A stretch of 46,877 nt of DNA from Rubrivivax sp. (GCA_004210455.1 SEFA01000048.1:1-46877); one strand, 5' to 3'; shown: positions 8,219-20,155, counted from the stretch's first letter. Notes: generated by a model from the sequence alone, not told the origin. Numbers and translations are program-made.

Positions 8219-10539
8219 TTGCGCAAGAGCTTGAAGTCAGCCTGCACATGGCGTTTGTCGAAGCGCGCCAGCAGCGCCACGAGTTCATCACCGTGGAACA
8301 CCTGCTGATGGCGCTGCTGGACAACCCGTCCGCGGCGGAGGTGCTGCGCGCATGCGCGGCGAACATCGAGGACCTGCGCAAGTCGCTTGCGCAGTTCATC
8401 AAGGAGAACACGCCGACCGTGGGGGGCACCGACGAGGTGGACACCCAGCCCACGCTCGGCTTCCAGCGCGTGATCCAGCGCGCCATCATGCACGTCCAGT
8501 CGACCGGCAATGGCAAGAAGGAAGTCACTGGCGCCAACGTGCTGGTCGCGATCTTCGGCGAGAAGGACTCCCACGCCGTCTACTACCTGCACCAGCAGGG
8601 CGTGACGCGTCTGGACGTCGTCAACTTCATCGCCCACGGCATCAAGAAGAGCGAGCCGCCCGAGCCTCCGAAGGGTCCGGAAGGCAACGGTGCCGAATCC
8701 GAGCGCGAAGAGGGCGAGGGCGGTCAGGGCCAGGGCGGCGGCAAGGGCAGTCCGCTGGAGCAGTTCACCCAGAACCTCAACCAGCTCGCCCGCGACGGCA
8801 AGATCGATCCGCTGATCGGTCGCGAGCTCGAGGTCGAGCGCGTGGTGCAGATCCTGTGCCGCCGCCGCAAGAACAACCCGCTGCTGGTCGGCGAGGCCGG
8901 CGTGGGCAAGACGGCGATCGCCGAGGGCCTGGCCTGGCGCATCACCGAGGGCCAGGTGCCCGACGTGCTGGCCGAGGCGGTGGTCTATTCGCTGGACATG
9001 GGCGCGCTGCTGGCGGGCACCAAGTACCGCGGCGACTTCGAGCAGCGCCTCAAGGCGGTGATCAAGCAGCTGAAGGACCAGCCCGGCGCGATCCTCTTCA
9101 TCGACGAGATCCACACCCTGATCGGCGCCGGCGCGGCGTCGGGCGGCACGCTGGACGCGAGCAACCTGCTCAAGCCGGCGCTGTCCTCGGGTCAGCTGAA
9201 GTGCATCGGCGCGACGACCTTCAGCGAGTACCGCGGCATCTTCGAGAAGGACGCGGCGCTGTCGCGGCGTTTCCAGAAGGTCGACGTGGTCGAGCCCACC
9301 ATCGACCAGACCGTCGAGATCCTCAAGGGATTGAAGTCCCGCTTCGAGGAGCACCACAGCGTCAAGTACGCGCTGACCGCGCTGCAGGCGGCGGCGGAGC
9401 TCTCGGCCAAGTACATCAATGACCGTCACCTGCCCGACAAGGCGATCGACGTCATCGACGAGGCCGGCGCGGCTCAACGCGTGCTGCCCAAGAGCAAGCA
9501 GAAGAAGACGATCACCCGCGCGGAGGTCGAGGACATCGTCGCCAAGATCGCGCGCATTCCGCCGGCCTCGGTCTCGACGGACGATCGCGGCAAGCTCAAG
9601 AGCCTGGACCGCGACCTGAAGAGCGTGGTCTTCGGCCAGGATCCGTCCATCGATGCACTCGCCGCGGCGATCAAGATGGCACGTTCGGGCCTGGGCAAGC
9701 CGGACAAGCCGATCGGCTCCTTCCTGTTCAGCGGCCCGACGGGCGTGGGCAAGACGGAAGTCGCCAAGCAGCTGGCCTACATCCTGGGCATCGAGCTGAT
9801 CCGCTTCGACATGTCCGAGTACATGGAGCGTCACGCCGTCAGCCGCCTGATCGGCGCGCCTCCGGGCTACGTCGGTTTCGACCAGGGCGGTCTGCTGACC
9901 GAGGCGATCACCAAGAAGCCGCATGCGGTGCTGCTGCTCGACGAGATCGAGAAGGCGCATCCGGACGTCTTCAACGTGCTGCTGCAGGTCATGGACCACG
10001 GCACCTTGACCGACAACAACGGACGCAAGGCCGACTTCCGCAACGTGATCATCATCATGACCACGAACGCGGGCGCGGAGGCGATGAACAAGTCGACGAT
10101 CGGTTTCACGACCAAGCGCGAGCAGGGCGACGAGATGGCCGACATCAAGCGCCTGTTCACGCCGGAGTTCCGCAACCGCCTGGACGCGATCGTCAACTTC
10201 GGTGCGCTGAACGAGGACATCATCCTGCGGGTGGTGGACAAGTTCCTGCTGCAGCTCGAAAGCCAGCTGGCCGAGAAGAAGGTCGAGGTCACCTTCAGCG
10301 ACGCGCTGCGCAAGCACCTCGCGGCCAAGGGCTTCGATCCGCAGATGGGTGCGCGGCCGATGCAGCGTCTCATCCAGGACACGATCCGTCGGGCTCTGGC
10401 CGACGAACTGCTCTTCGGTCGACTGATCGACGGCGGCCGCCTCAGCGTGGACGTCGACGACAAGGGCGAGGTCCAACTGGACATCACGCCCAACAAGAAG
10501 GACAACAAGCCCAAGTCCGAGCCCGCCACCGCTGATTGA
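8215..10539 (+). CDS. clpA: ATP-dependent Clp protease ATP-binding subunit ClpA
   Basis: ClpA is the AAA+ unfoldase that feeds substrates to ClpP. The protein has 774 aa. It has an N-terminal ClpN repeat domain that binds ClpS (1-145), a Gly/Glu-rich linker (about 150-180), a first AAA+ module with Walker [10 protein letters not shown] near residue 226 and Walker B FIDEIHT, and a second module with GPTGVGKTE near 507 and [11 protein letters not shown], then the C-terminal D2-small domain. ATG 8215 follows GGAGG at good spacing and overlaps the clpS stop; the upstream GTG 8197 is unlikely. A hairpin terminator ends the operon. Confidence 0.98.
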   Translation: MIAQELEVSLHMAFVEARQQRHEFITVEHLLMALLDNPSAAEVLRACAANIEDLRKSLAQFIKENTPTVGGTDEVDTQPTLGFQRVIQRAIMHVQSTGNGKKEVTGANVLVAIFGEKDSHAVYYLHQQGVTRLDVVNFIAHGIKKSEPPEPPKGPEGNGAESEREEGEGGQGQGGGKGSPLEQFTQNLNQLARDGKIDPLIGRELEVERVVQILCRRRKNNPLLVGEAGVGKTAIAEGLAWRITEGQVPDVLAEAVVYSLDMGALLAGTKYRGDFEQRLKAVIKQLKDQPGAILFIDEIHTLIGAGAASGGTLDASNLLKPALSSGQLKCIGATTFSEYRGIFEKDAALSRRFQKVDVVEPTIDQTVEILKGLKSRFEEHHSVKYALTALQAAAELSAKYINDRHLPDKAIDVIDEAGAAQRVLPKSKQKKTITRAEVEDIVAKIARIPPASVSTDDRGKLKSLDRDLKSVVFGQDPSIDALAAAIKMARSGLGKPDKPIGSFLFSGPTGVGKTEVAKQLAYILGIELIRFDMSEYMERHAVSRLIGAPPGYVGFDQGGLLTEAITKKPHAVLLLDEIEKAHPDVFNVLLQVMDHGTLTDNNGRKADFRNVIIIMTTNAGAEAMNKSTIGFTTKREQGDEMADIKRLFTPEFRNRLDAIVNFGALNEDIILRVVDKFLLQLESQLAEKKVEVTFSDALRKHLAAKGFDPQMGARPMQRLIQDTIRRALADELLFGRLIDGGRLSVDVDDKGEVQLDITPNKKDNKPKSEPATAD

Positions 10540-10560
10540 GCGGCGCAAGGCCTGACCCCG

Positions 10561-10586
10561 AAAGCCCGCTCACGCGGGCTTTTTTC
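10561..10586 (+). terminator. Rho-independent terminator of clpSA
   Basis: AAAGCCCGC (10561-10569), loop TCAC, GCGGGCTTT (10574-10582) followed by a run of Ts. Confidence 0.85.
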
Positions 10587-10609
10587 ATTGTTGCTGAACC
10601 GATGCCTCG

Positions 10610-10717
10610 CATCGGGAGAGCCCGGGCCCCGTCTCCGCAGCTTAAGGAGGGAATTCACTTGCCGGTAGGCAAGTGAAGGAGGGAGACGGAGGAGACGGGG
10701 CCCGGGCTCTCCCGATG
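10610..10717. repeat. Nested perfect palindrome (27-bp arms around a 10-bp hairpin)
   Basis: The arms 10610-10636 and 10691-10717 are perfect inverted copies of 27 bases, each GC-rich and containing GGGCCCGGG-type sequence. Inside lies an independent perfect hairpin, TTCACTTGCC (10654-10663), loop GGTA, GGCAAGTGAA (10668-10677). GGAGACGG occurs twice in tandem on the right side (10682, 10691). The element sits between the clpA terminator and the stop of the leftward mtfA gene. It lacks a poly-T tail, so it is not an ordinary terminator. It could be a MITE-like insert, a cruciform or a processed RNA structure. Confidence 0.9.
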
Positions 10718-10721
10718 GTGC

Positions 10722-11516
10722 TCAGTCGTCGCGTGCCGGGTCTTGCCTGAAGAATCCGGCGAGCAACCGGTAGAGCCGAGGTTGCTCCGCGAGCAGCTCG
10801 CGTGGTGCGACGAAGAAGGCTTCGACGGCGACGGCGAAGAACTCTTCAGGGGCTTCCGCGCCGTAGGGGTCGATGAGGGTGGCGACGCCTGCGTCGACCT
10901 GGTCGCAGAACCAGTGCCACTCGGCTTCCATCGTCGCGCCCCATTGCGAGCGCAGCGTGGGGTCGTCGATGGTCGGCGCGCCGTCGGGATCGCCGTCGCG
11001 CATGTCCAGCACGTGGGCGAACTCGTGGATCACCACGTTGTAGACCGAGTCGTGTCCCTCGACGCGGTCGACGGCTTCGGGCGCGATCTCGCTCCAGGCG
11101 AGCATCAGCGGTCCGCCTTCCATCGCTTCGCCGGCGAGCGTCTCGTCGTATTGGTGGACAACCCCGTCCTCGTCCATCGTCTCGCGCGCGGCGACGACCT
11201 CGCCTTCGTGCATGACGATGCCGACGAAGCCGTCGTACCAGTCGAGCCCCAGGCGCAGCACCGGCAGGCAGGCCTGCGCGGCGACGGCCACCGCGACCTC
11301 GTCGGTGACCTCGAAGCCGTTGACGCCGTGGAACTCCTTCGCCGACAGGAACAGCGAGCACAGCCTGCGCAGCTCGGTGCGATCGGCCTCGCTGCGGCGA
11401 GCGATGAAGGGGTACTGCGACAGCGTCAGTTCCCAGATCGGATCGGGGATCGCGAACTGGTCGAGCAGCCTGCGCTCGCGGTGCGCGCGCCAGCGTTGGA
11501 GCAGGCCGCCGATCAT
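10722..11516 (-). CDS. mtfA: MtfA-like zinc peptidase (family M90)
   Basis: The 264-aa protein carries the metalloprotease motif HEFAHVLD at residues 164-171 and a downstream acidic helix EEFFAVAVEAFF (about 217-228) that supplies the third zinc ligand region. In E. coli the related MtfA binds the glucose repressor Mlc and has peptidase activity; the role here is inferred. ATG 11516 overlaps the lpxH stop as ATGA, which fixes the start and shows translational coupling. It is the last gene of a leftward group (ppiA, ppiB, lpxH, mtfA). Confidence 0.88.
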   Translation of the reverse strand: MIGGLLQRWRAHRERRLLDQFAIPDPIWELTLSQYPFIARRSEADRTELRRLCSLFLSAKEFHGVNGFEVTDEVAVAVAAQACLPVLRLGLDWYDGFVGIVMHEGEVVAARETMDEDGVVHQYDETLAGEAMEGGPLMLAWSEIAPEAVDRVEGHDSVYNVVIHEFAHVLDMRDGDPDGAPTIDDPTLRSQWGATMEAEWHWFCDQVDAGVATLIDPYGAEAPEEFFAVAVEAFFVAPRELLAEQPRLYRLLAGFFRQDPARDD

Positions 11517-12367
11517 GCGCCGATGACCGGGGCGTTGACCGGGGCGATGGCGACCTCGGTCGCCGAGGTCATCGGGGCGATGCGCCGCAGGCCGTCGAGA
11601 TCGAGCACCAGCACGTCGCCGCGGCCCGGACCGTGGTCGTAGTCCCAGTCGGACAGCACGGCGCGCGTGAGTCCGCGGCCGAGATCGTGCAGTGCCGGCC
11701 GGTGCGTGTGGCCGTGGATCAGCGTGTCGCAGCCCGACGCGCTCAGCCATGAGCGCGCCGCCTCGTCGTCGACATCGGCCCAGGTGGACGGATCGGTCTG
11801 ATGCATGCGGCTCTTCGCGCGCAGGTGCCGCGCGAGCGCACGTCGCGCGAACAGCGGCATCGCGCGCAACGCCGCGAGCACCGCGGGGCGACGCACGACC
11901 GCGCGGGCTTTCAGGTAGCCGACATCACCGAGACAGAGCTGATCGCCATGGCTCAGCAGCCATGAGCGCCCGAAGGCGTCCAGGCGCGTCGGATCATCGA
12001 GCAGGCGCATGCCGGCGTCCGACGCCATCGGCTCGCCGAGCACGAAATCGCGGTTGCCATGCATGAAGAAGAGGGTCTTGCGCGAAGCGATCCCGCGCAG
12101 CACCTCGAGCGCGAACTGCTCGAAGGTGCCGGCCTGCCAGCGCGCGTCGTCACCGATCCAGGCCTCGAAGATGTCGCCGAGCAGGAAGACCGCGTCGGCC
12201 GGCGTCGCCGCCAGGTGGGCGCGGAATCGCGCCAGCGTCGCCGGCATGTCCGGCGACAGGTGCAGGTCGGAGAGCAGGTCGATCCGTCGCCAGCCGTCCG
12301 CCGCCCGCAGCGGCACCAGGGGCACCACCGCGCGGGGCAAGGGGAAGGCGGCGGACCCGGGACTCAC
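11513..12367 (-). CDS. lpxH: UDP-2,3-diacylglucosamine diphosphatase
   Basis: LpxH removes UMP from UDP-2,3-diacylglucosamine to give lipid X in lipid A synthesis at the inner membrane. The calcineurin-type metal motifs are all present: SDLHLS (about 33-38), [11 protein letters not shown] (64-74), HGNRDF, a later SHGD and the C-terminal HGHTHRP. The 284 aa exceed the usual ~240, mostly through an N-terminal segment of about 25 residues. The start is a GTG at 12367 overlapping the ppiB stop as GTGA. A later start is possible because the conserved part begins near residue 28 ([10 protein letters not shown]). Confidence 0.93.
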   Translation of the reverse strand: MSPGSAAFPLPRAVVPLVPLRAADGWRRIDLLSDLHLSPDMPATLARFRAHLAATPADAVFLLGDIFEAWIGDDARWQAGTFEQFALEVLRGIASRKTLFFMHGNRDFVLGEPMASDAGMRLLDDPTRLDAFGRSWLLSHGDQLCLGDVGYLKARAVVRRPAVLAALRAMPLFARRALARHLRAKSRMHQTDPSTWADVDDEAARSWLSASGCDTLIHGHTHRPALHDLGRGLTRAVLSDWDYDHGPGRGDVLVLDLDGLRRIAPMTSATEVAIAPVNAPVIGA

Positions 12368-12867
12368 TCGACCGCGACAGCGCGCTCGATGATCACCGGA
12401 TCGACCGGCACGTCGTCATGGAAGCCCGAGCGGCTGGTCTTGACCTTCTCGATCTTGTCCACGACGTCCTGGCCGCCGACGACCTTGCCGAACACCGCAT
12501 AGCCCCAGCCCGACGGGCTTTCGCTCTTGAAGTTCAGGAAGTCGTTGTCGACCGTGTTGATGAAGAACTGCGCGCTGGCCGAGTGGGGAGCGTTCGTGCG
12601 CGCCATCGCCAGCGTGTACTTGTCGTTCTTCAGGCCGTTGTTGGCCTCGTTCTGGATCGGCGCGTCCGCCGGCTTCTGCTTCATGCCTTCCTCGAAACCA
12701 CCGCCCTGGGCCATGAAGCCCTTGATGACGCGGTGGAAGATGGTGCCGTCGTAGTGGCCCTTGGCGACGTAGGCCAGAAAGTTCTCGACGCTCTTGGGGG
12801 CCTTCGCGTCGTCCAGCTCCACAGTGATCAGGCCGTGGTTGGTGTGCAGTTCAACAGTCTTGGTCAT
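12364..12867 (-). CDS. ppiB: Cytoplasmic peptidyl-prolyl cis-trans isomerase (cyclophilin B)
   Basis: A 167-aa cyclophilin without a signal peptide. The catalytic stretch [13 protein letters not shown] is intact, as are the substrate-pocket elements ASAQFFIN and FGKV. It speeds up Xaa-Pro isomerisation in the cytoplasm. AAGGAG lies 8 nt before ATG 12867. It starts 12 nt after the stop of a periplasmic cyclophilin paralogue and its stop overlaps the GTG of lpxH, so the three genes are almost certainly one transcript. Confidence 0.95.
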   Translation of the reverse strand: MTKTVELHTNHGLITVELDDAKAPKSVENFLAYVAKGHYDGTIFHRVIKGFMAQGGGFEEGMKQKPADAPIQNEANNGLKNDKYTLAMARTNAPHSASAQFFINTVDNDFLNFKSESPSGWGYAVFGKVVGGQDVVDKIEKVKTSRSGFHDDVPVDPVIIERAVAVE

Positions 12868-12879
12868 GGCTTCAACTCC

Positions 12880-13455
12880 TTATTTCTCGACGGTGGCCTT
12901 GTTGATCAAGACCGGGGTGTTGGGCAGGTTCTGGAAAGCGGGGTTCTTCGGCGACGGCGCGTTGGGCACCGCGCGGATCTTGTCGACCACCTCCATGCCC
13001 TCGCTGACGTAGCCGAACACGGCATAACCGCGTCCGTCGGACGCGTAGCCCGGATCCAGCGCCGGGTTGTCCACGGTGTTGATGAAGAACTGCGAGGTCG
13101 CCGAGTTCGGATCGTTGGTCCGTGCCATGGCGATCGAACCGCGGATGTTCATCAGGCCGTTGCCTGCTTCCAGCGGGATCGGCGGGCGCGTCGGGCGCTG
13201 CTTCAGGTCGGCGGTGTAGCCGCCCGTCTGGATCATGAAGTCGCCGATGACGCGATGGAAGATCACGCCGTTGTAGTGGCCGGCCTTCACGTAGGTCAGG
13301 AAGTTGGCGACCGTCTTGGGCGCCTTCTCGGCGTCCAGCTTGATCACGATGTCGCCGGCGGTGGTGTTCAGCCGCACCGTCTGGGCCTGGACGAACGAGG
13401 CCGCGAGGCCCAGCACGGCGGCGCCGGCGGCGAGCAGGAGTTTGGAGGTCCGCAT
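12880..13455 (-). CDS. ppiA: Periplasmic peptidyl-prolyl cis-trans isomerase (cyclophilin A)
   Basis: A 191-aa cyclophilin with a clear Sec signal peptide (MRTSKLLLAAGAAVLGLA..., cleavage about residue 24 after VQA). The catalytic stretch FHRVIGDFMIQTGG and [11 protein letters not shown] are conserved. It assists folding of secreted proteins in the periplasm. It is a tandem paralogue of the cytoplasmic enzyme just downstream. No clear Shine-Dalgarno sequence precedes ATG 13455; the start rests on the signal peptide. Confidence 0.94.
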   Translation of the reverse strand: MRTSKLLLAAGAAVLGLAASFVQAQTVRLNTTAGDIVIKLDAEKAPKTVANFLTYVKAGHYNGVIFHRVIGDFMIQTGGYTADLKQRPTRPPIPLEAGNGLMNIRGSIAMARTNDPNSATSQFFINTVDNPALDPGYASDGRGYAVFGYVSEGMEVVDKIRAVPNAPSPKNPAFQNLPNTPVLINKATVEK

Positions 13456-13517
13456 GGTCGGAGGTGTCTGTGTGGGGAGCGTTGAGGGAAGGGCGGGGTG
13501 CGTTGACGGCCTGGCAC

Positions 13518-13542
13518 GACGGCGCACCGTCGGTGCGCCGTC
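13518..13542. terminator. GC-rich hairpin after the TPR gene
   Basis: GACGGCGCACC and GGTGCGCCGTC form a perfect 11-bp stem with loop GTC, starting 5 nt beyond the stop of the leftward TPR gene. There is no T-run, so it may stabilise the mRNA end rather than terminate. Confidence 0.45.
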
Positions 13543-13547
13543 CGCGA

Positions 13548-14081
13548 TCATCGCGCCTGCACGCCCTTGGCGTTGTTGAACGCTGTGACGCGTTGCAACT
13601 TGACCTTCAGCGCGGTGTCGTCGCCGAGCGCCTGCTTCAACGCGCGTTCGTAGGACTGCTGGGCCAGGCGCATCAGCACGTCGCCCATGTTCTCCTGGGC
13701 CTGCGCGTGGTCGGGCTGCAGGTCCAGGGCGCGGGTCAGCGACTGGCGCGCGGCTTCGTACTCGCCGCGCGCGGCGTGGATGACGGCCAGGTTGTTGTAC
13801 GGATCGGCCAGGTCGGGGAAATCCTCGGTCAGGCCGGTGAAGAGGGTGCGGGCGCGCTCGAGCTGCTGCTGTTCGAGCAGCATCGTGCCCAGCGAGAACC
13901 GCAGGCGCGGATCGTCCGGGGTGGCCTTGAGGCCGGTCTCGGCGACCTGGATCGCCTGGTCGCGCTTGCCGGCGGCCCACAACGCCTGCGCGTCGTCGAG
14001 CGGCGCGGCGTGCGCCAGGGTCGCGCCGGTCATCGCGAGGGCGACGCAGCAGAGGCGGATCAGGAGGGGGAGTCTTGGCAT
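13548..14081 (-). CDS. Periplasmic TPR-repeat protein
   Basis: The 177-aa product has a Sec signal (to about residue 26, TLAHA-AP) and then three or four tetratricopeptide repeats between about 28 and 145 (for example [20 protein letters not shown] and [20 protein letters not shown]). TPR arrays bind other proteins; the partner is unknown. It diverges from cysS, and the two promoters appear to share the sequence around 14090-14100 (TATACT on the plus strand, TATAGC on the minus strand). A GC-rich hairpin separates it from ppiA. Confidence 0.85.
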   Translation of the reverse strand: MPRLPLLIRLCCVALAMTGATLAHAAPLDDAQALWAAGKRDQAIQVAETGLKATPDDPRLRFSLGTMLLEQQQLERARTLFTGLTEDFPDLADPYNNLAVIHAARGEYEAARQSLTRALDLQPDHAQAQENMGDVLMRLAQQSYERALKQALGDDTALKVKLQRVTAFNNAKGVQAR

Positions 14082-14094
14082 GGGGTCGGACCGC

Positions 14095-14100
14095 TATACT
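14095..14100 (+). promoter_or_regulatory. Candidate -10 element for the cysS operon
   Basis: TATACT (5 of 6 consensus) in the cysS-TPR divergent region predicts a leader of about 140 nt. On the opposite strand the same bases read TATAGC, a possible -10 for the TPR gene. The -35 boxes are poor. Confidence 0.4.
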
Positions 14101-14247
14101 GCCGGGCATTCTAGAGCGAGCTTTCGTCTCACGCTCGCCGCACGCTCGCCTCACCCTTGCCTCACGGCCGGCTCTCCGGCCCACCCGCACCGCAGCTTCG
14201 AATGCGCCGAACCCCGCGACCCGTCGCCGGTGCGGCGCGTCCCCCGT

Positions 14248-15644
<1,397 letters not shown>

Positions 15645-15645
<1 letters not shown>

Positions 15646-16298
15646 TGGCGCGTGTGGCGACTGCCGGGGTGACCCCGGATTATTGGGACGAAGCCTGCAG
15701 ACACCTGGTCAAGCGCGACCGGGTGATGAAGAAGCTGATCCCGCAATTCGGCGAAGCGCGGCTGCAGAGCCGCGGCGACGCGTTCACGACGCTGGCGCGT
15801 TCGATCGTCGGACAGCAGATCTCGGTGAAGGCGGCGCAGGGCGTGTGGGACAAGTTCGCCGAGCTGATTTCGGGGCCGTCCAACCGCATCAAGCCGACCG
15901 AGGTGCTCGCGCTGGACAAGGCGGTCCTGCGCGGCGTCGGCCTGTCGCTGCGCAAGGTGGAGTACCTCAGCGACCTCGCGCAGCATTTCGAAACGGGCCA
16001 GGTCCATGTGCGTCAATGGGCGCAGATGGAAGACGAAGCCATCATCGACGAGCTGGTCGCCATCCGCGGCATCGGCCGCTGGACGGCCGAGATGTTCCTG
16101 ATCTTCCATCTGATGCGGCCGAACGTGCTGCCGCTGGATGACGTAGGATTGTTGAAGGGCATCGGCCAGCACTACTTCAGCGACGAGCCCGTCTCCCGCG
16201 CTGAAGCCCGCGAACTGGGCGAGGGCTGGGCGCCGTACCGCTCCGTCGCCACTTGGTATATTTGGCGCAGCCTGGATCCGCTACCCGTGGATTACTGA
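15645..16298 (+). CDS. DNA-3-methyladenine glycosylase (HhH-GPD, AlkA-like)
   Basis: A 217-aa base-excision-repair enzyme that removes alkylated purines. The helix-hairpin-helix is at residues 139-150 ([11 protein letters not shown]) and the catalytic aspartate lies in LPLDDVGL (D165/D166). [10 protein letters not shown] near residue 51 is the usual family signature. The length equals that of short AlkA-like proteins lacking the N-terminal AlkA domain. Overlap with cysS by one base and a two-base gap to accA show co-transcription, a common order in Burkholderiales. Confidence 0.92.
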
Positions 16299-16300
16299 GA

Positions 16301-17272
16301 ATGAGCAAGAAACACTTCCTCGAATTCGAGCAGCCGATCGCCGAGCTCGAAAGCAAGATCGACGAGCTCCGCTACGTGCAGAGCGAGTCTGCGGTGGACA
16401 TCTCGGAAGAGATCGACCGCCTCGGCAAGAAGAGCCTGCAGCTCACGAAGGACATCTATTCGAATGTCCTGCCGTGGCAGGTCTATCAGGTCGCGCGCCA
16501 TCCGCAACGCCCGCAGACGCTGGACTACTGCAGCGAAGTCTTCACCGAGTTCGAAGAACTGCACGGCGACCGGCACTTCGCGGACGACGCCGCGATCGTC
16601 GGCGGCCTCGCGCGCTTCAACGGCCAGGCCTGCATGGTCATCGGCCACCAGCGCGGCTCGGACGCGAAGGAGCGCACGCTGCGCAACTTCGGCATGCCGC
16701 GCCCCGAGGGTTACCGCAAGGCGCTGCGCCTGCTGAAGCTGGCCGAGAAGTTCGGCCTGCCGGTGTTCACCTTCATCGACACGATGGGCGCGTACCCCGG
16801 CATCGGCGCCGAGGAGCGCAGCCAGTCGGAAGCCATCGGCCGCAACATCTTCGAGATGGCGCAGCTGGAAGTGCCCATCATCGCGACGGTGATCGGCGAA
16901 GGCGGCTCCGGCGGCGCGCTGGCGATCGGCGTGGCCGACCAGGTGCTGATGCTGCAGTTCTCGGCCTATTCGGTGATCTCGCCGGAAGGCTGCGCGTCCA
17001 TCCTGTGGAAGACCGCGGCGCGTGCGCCTGAAGCCGCCGAGGCGCTGGGCATCACCGCGCACCGCCTGAAGGCGCTGGGCCTGATCGACAAGATCGTCAG
17101 CGAGCCGGTCGGCGGCGCGCACCGCGATCCGAAGCAGATGGCGTCCAGCCTGAAGCGTGCGCTCGGCGACGCGCTCCGCCAGGTCTCCGACCTGAAGACC
17201 AAGGAACTGCTGGACCGCCGCTACGAGCGCCTCCAGGCCTATGGTCGATTCAGCGACACCAAGAGCCGCTGA
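16301..17272 (+). CDS. accA: Acetyl-CoA carboxylase carboxyltransferase subunit alpha
   Basis: With AccD it transfers the carboxyl group from biotin to acetyl-CoA, the first step of fatty-acid synthesis. It has 323 aa, the typical length. Conserved stretches include [43 protein letters not shown] and [11 protein letters not shown], which build the acetyl-CoA site and oxyanion holes. ATG 16301 comes two bases after the glycosylase stop, and the 3' end overlaps the tilS start by 32 bases. Confidence 0.97.
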   Translation: MSKKHFLEFEQPIAELESKIDELRYVQSESAVDISEEIDRLGKKSLQLTKDIYSNVLPWQVYQVARHPQRPQTLDYCSEVFTEFEELHGDRHFADDAAIVGGLARFNGQACMVIGHQRGSDAKERTLRNFGMPRPEGYRKALRLLKLAEKFGLPVFTFIDTMGAYPGIGAEERSQSEAIGRNIFEMAQLEVPIIATVIGEGGSGGALAIGVADQVLMLQFSAYSVISPEGCASILWKTAARAPEAAEALGITAHRLKALGLIDKIVSEPVGGAHRDPKQMASSLKRALGDALRQVSDLKTKELLDRRYERLQAYGRFSDTKSR

Positions 17273-18740
17273 CCTGCGCTCCGACGCCGGCGCCGATGCC
17301 GGTGTTCCTGCCGGCTCTGACGACAGCCTCCGCCGCGTGATTGCGGTCGCCACGAGTGGCGGTCGCGATTCGACGGCGCTCCTCCACGCCGCCGCTGTTG
17401 CTGCCCGTCCGCTCGGGCTGCACGTGGTGGCGTTGCACATCCATCATGGACTGAGCGAGCACGCCGACGCGTGGCTGGCGCATCTTCAGGCGCAGGTCGA
17501 CGGTTGGGCTGCAGAAGGTCTGCCGGTGTCGCTCGTGCATGAGCGGCTGGCCGGCGCGCCCGGACCCGGCGACAGCATCGAGGCCTGGGCCCGCGCCGGA
17601 CGACATCGGGCGCTGCAACGCCTGACCCTCGCGGCCGGCGCCGACCTGCTGCTGCTGGCGCACCATCGGCGCGACCAGGCCGAGACCTTCCTGCTGCAGG
17701 CCCTGCGCGGCGCCGGGGTGGCGGGCCTGTCCGCGATGCCGCGCACGCAGTGGCGCGACGGCGTCTGCTGGGCCCGCCCGTGGCTGGACCGTCGCCGCGA
17801 ATCCATCGAGGCGTACGTCGCCGAACACGGCCTGCGCTTCATCGAGGACGACAGCAACGGCGACGCGCGATTCGCCCGCAATCGACTCCGTCTGGAGGCT
17901 TGGCCCGCGCTCACCGCGGAGGCTCCCGGTGCGGAGGCTGCGCTGGCGCAGGCCGCCGCGTGGGCGCAGGAAGCGGCCGAACTCCAGCGTGAGATCGCCG
18001 AGGAAGACCTGGCCCGTTGGTCCGATCACGAGGCGGGTGCCGACGGTTTGTCTCAAACCCTGTTGGTCGAACTCAGCGCCGCGCGCGCATCGAATGCGTT
18101 GCGCGCGTGGTTGCATCGTGCGACCGGCCGGACCGCGCCCGCGACGCTGATCCGACGCGTGATGACGGAAGGGCCGGCAGCGACGGTCGCGCGCTGGCCG
18201 CTGGGCGACACCGAACTGCACCTCTACCGCGGCCGGTTCTTCGTGCAGGCGATGCCGCAGGTGAGACGTCCCGCGCGCGCCGAGGCGCTGCCCGCGTCGT
18301 TGCTCGGCCTCGGCGCCGCAGCCGCCCTGGCCGACGCGGCGGCAACGACGATGCGCATGGATCTCAGCCGTCCCGGACGCCATCCGGTGACCTCATGGGG
18401 CGGTGCGTTCCATGTCGAACCCGTGACCACGGGGGGCGTTGCGCTTTCTGCGCTCAGCAATGTCGAGTTGCGCCCGCGCGAAGGCGGCGAGCAGTTCCAG
18501 GCCCACGCAAGAGGCATGGCGCGGGCGCTCCGCAAATGCTGGCAGACCGCCGGAATCCCCGCTGTCCAGAGGGAAGGGCCGCTGATCCATGTCGACGGAC
18601 GGCTGCTATTCGCGCCCGGTCTGGGCATCGACGCGCGGTGGGTGGCGCCAGCGGGTGAAGCACAAATGGCGCTGCGATGGGTGCCGGAGGCATGCGGATC
18701 CCGCATGGGGAGCGACGTTGCGGGCAAGGGCGCGTCTTAG
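17241..18740 (+). CDS. tilS: tRNA(Ile)-lysidine synthetase
   Basis: TilS converts C34 of tRNA-Ile(CAU) to lysidine, which lets it read AUA. The ATP-pyrophosphatase loop is SGGRDS at residues 39-44 (usual SGG(L/R)DS), followed by LHIHHGLS and [19 protein letters not shown]. The 499 aa include the TilS substrate-binding and C-terminal domains (about 290-480). It starts inside accA (32-base overlap), which suggests coupling. The C-terminal half is more variable, as usual. Confidence 0.93.
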   Translation: MVDSATPRAADLRSDAGADAGVPAGSDDSLRRVIAVATSGGRDSTALLHAAAVAARPLGLHVVALHIHHGLSEHADAWLAHLQAQVDGWAAEGLPVSLVHERLAGAPGPGDSIEAWARAGRHRALQRLTLAAGADLLLLAHHRRDQAETFLLQALRGAGVAGLSAMPRTQWRDGVCWARPWLDRRRESIEAYVAEHGLRFIEDDSNGDARFARNRLRLEAWPALTAEAPGAEAALAQAAAWAQEAAELQREIAEEDLARWSDHEAGADGLSQTLLVELSAARASNALRAWLHRATGRTAPATLIRRVMTEGPAATVARWPLGDTELHLYRGRFFVQAMPQVRRPARAEALPASLLGLGAAAALADAAATTMRMDLSRPGRHPVTSWGGAFHVEPVTTGGVALSALSNVELRPREGGEQFQAHARGMARALRKCWQTAGIPAVQREGPLIHVDGRLLFAPGLGIDARWVAPAGEAQMALRWVPEACGSRMGSDVAGKGAS

Positions 18741-18743
18741 AAT
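18738..18743 (+). promoter_or_regulatory. Candidate -10 element for lysC
   Basis: TAGAAT at the very end of tilS, in TTAGAATCGCC, resembling the elements before icd and clpS. It lies 35 nt before the lysC start; TTGCGG upstream is too close (14 nt) for a good -35. Confidence 0.35.
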
Positions 18744-18778
18744 CGCCGATCCACCCGCAGCAGGCCTTTGACACTCCC

Positions 18779-20050
18779 ATGGCATTGATCGTTCACAAGT
18801 ACGGCGGCACCTCGATGGGGTCGACCGACCGCATCCGCAACGTGGCCAAGCGCGTCGCCAAATGGGCGCGGGCAGGTCACCAGATGGTGGTGGTCCCCTC
18901 GGCGATGAGCGGCGAGACCAACCGCCTGCTCGGCCTGGCGAAGGAGCTGTCGCCCGGCAGCTCGTCGCCGTCGCTGATGCGCGAGCTCGACATGATCGCC
19001 TCGACCGGCGAGCAGGTCTCCGTCGGCCTGCTGGCGATCGCGCTGCAGGCCGAGGGCATGGACGCCGTCAGCTACACCGGCTGGCAGGTCGGCGTGTCGA
19101 CTGACAACTCGTACACCAAGGCCCGCATCGAGAGCATCGACGACGCGAAGGTCAAGGCCGATCTCGACGCCGGCCGCGTGGTCGTGATCACCGGCTTCCA
19201 GGGCGTGGACGAGGACCGCAACATCACGACGCTGGGACGCGGCGGTTCGGACACCTCGGCGGTGGCGATCGCCGCGGCGATCAAGGCCGATGAATGCCTG
19301 ATCTACACCGACGTCGACGGCGTCTACACGACCGATCCGCGCGTCGTCCCGGAAGCGCGCCGCATGAGCACCATCAGCTTCGAGGAGATGCTGGAGATGG
19401 CGTCGCTCGGCTCCAAGGTACTGCAGATCCGCTCGGTGGAATTCGCGGGCAAGTACCGCGTGCCGATGCGCGTGCTGAGCAGCTTCACGCCCTGGGACAT
19501 CGACATCGACGAAGAAGCCAAGTCCGGCACCCTGATCACTTTTGAAGAGGACGAACAAATGGAACAAGCCGTCGTCTCCGGCATTGCATTCAACCGCGAC
19601 GAGGCCAAGGTGACGCTGCTGGGCGTGCCGGACAAGCCCGGCATCGCGTTCCAGATCCTGGGCCCGGTGGCCGACGCGAACATCGACGTCGACGTCATCA
19701 TCCAGAACGTGTCGCAGGACGGGAAGACCGACTTCTCGTTCACGGTGCACCGCAACGACTACCAGCGCGCGATGGAGCTGCTGGAGCAGGTCGTGGGACC
19801 GGCGGTGCAGGCCGCCAAGGTGACCGGCGACCAGCGCATCTGCAAGGTGTCCATCGTGGGCATCGGCATGCGCTCGCACGTGGGCGTGGCGTCGAAGATG
19901 TTCCGCTCGCTGTCGGAAGAGGGGATCAACATCCAGATGATCACGACCAGCGAGATCAAGACTTCGGTCGTCATCGACGAGAAGTACATGGAGCTGGCGG
20001 TGCGCGCGCTGCATCGCGCGTTCGACCTGGACCAGGACATCGAGGCCTGA
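18779..20050 (+). CDS. lysC: Aspartokinase
   Basis: The enzyme phosphorylates aspartate, the first step toward lysine, threonine and methionine. The 423-aa protein begins with HKYGGTSMG (kinase signature), carries [15 protein letters not shown] and [13 protein letters not shown], and has two ACT domains from about residue 265 to the end ([14 protein letters not shown] and [14 protein letters not shown]) for feedback control. At 19559 an in-frame ATG with AGAGG 8 nt upstream marks the start of the ACT part, a layout like that of two-subunit aspartokinases. A tRNA-Ser gene follows. Confidence 0.96.
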   Translation: MALIVHKYGGTSMGSTDRIRNVAKRVAKWARAGHQMVVVPSAMSGETNRLLGLAKELSPGSSSPSLMRELDMIASTGEQVSVGLLAIALQAEGMDAVSYTGWQVGVSTDNSYTKARIESIDDAKVKADLDAGRVVVITGFQGVDEDRNITTLGRGGSDTSAVAIAAAIKADECLIYTDVDGVYTTDPRVVPEARRMSTISFEEMLEMASLGSKVLQIRSVEFAGKYRVPMRVLSSFTPWDIDIDEEAKSGTLITFEEDEQMEQAVVSGIAFNRDEAKVTLLGVPDKPGIAFQILGPVADANIDVDVIIQNVSQDGKTDFSFTVHRNDYQRAMELLEQVVGPAVQAAKVTGDQRICKVSIVGIGMRSHVGVASKMFRSLSEEGINIQMITTSEIKTSVVIDEKYMELAVRALHRAFDLDQDIEA

Positions 20051-20149
20051 GGTCGGGCCTGAGTTCTGGAGAGAAATCCGGAGCGCGACTGTCGCGCGGC
20101 GAGAGGATGAATCGACCGGAGTTTTGGTCGAGGGGTCAAAAAGCCATGC

Positions 20150-20155
20150 TATAGT
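20150..20155 (+). promoter_or_regulatory. Candidate -10 element of tRNA-Ser
   Basis: TATAGT (5 of 6 consensus) lies 17 nt before the mature tRNA 5' end. TTGGTC at 20124-20129 would be a -35 only with a long spacer. Confidence 0.45.

Noticed and set aside
8185-10548. 787-aa minus-strand frame opposite clpA
   Set aside because: Shadow frame of clpA with antisense-type composition; no ribosome site or known motif.
14105-14247. Riboswitch or T-box in the cysS leader
   Set aside because: No T-box motif or stable anti-terminator is visible, and T-boxes are not expected in this group.
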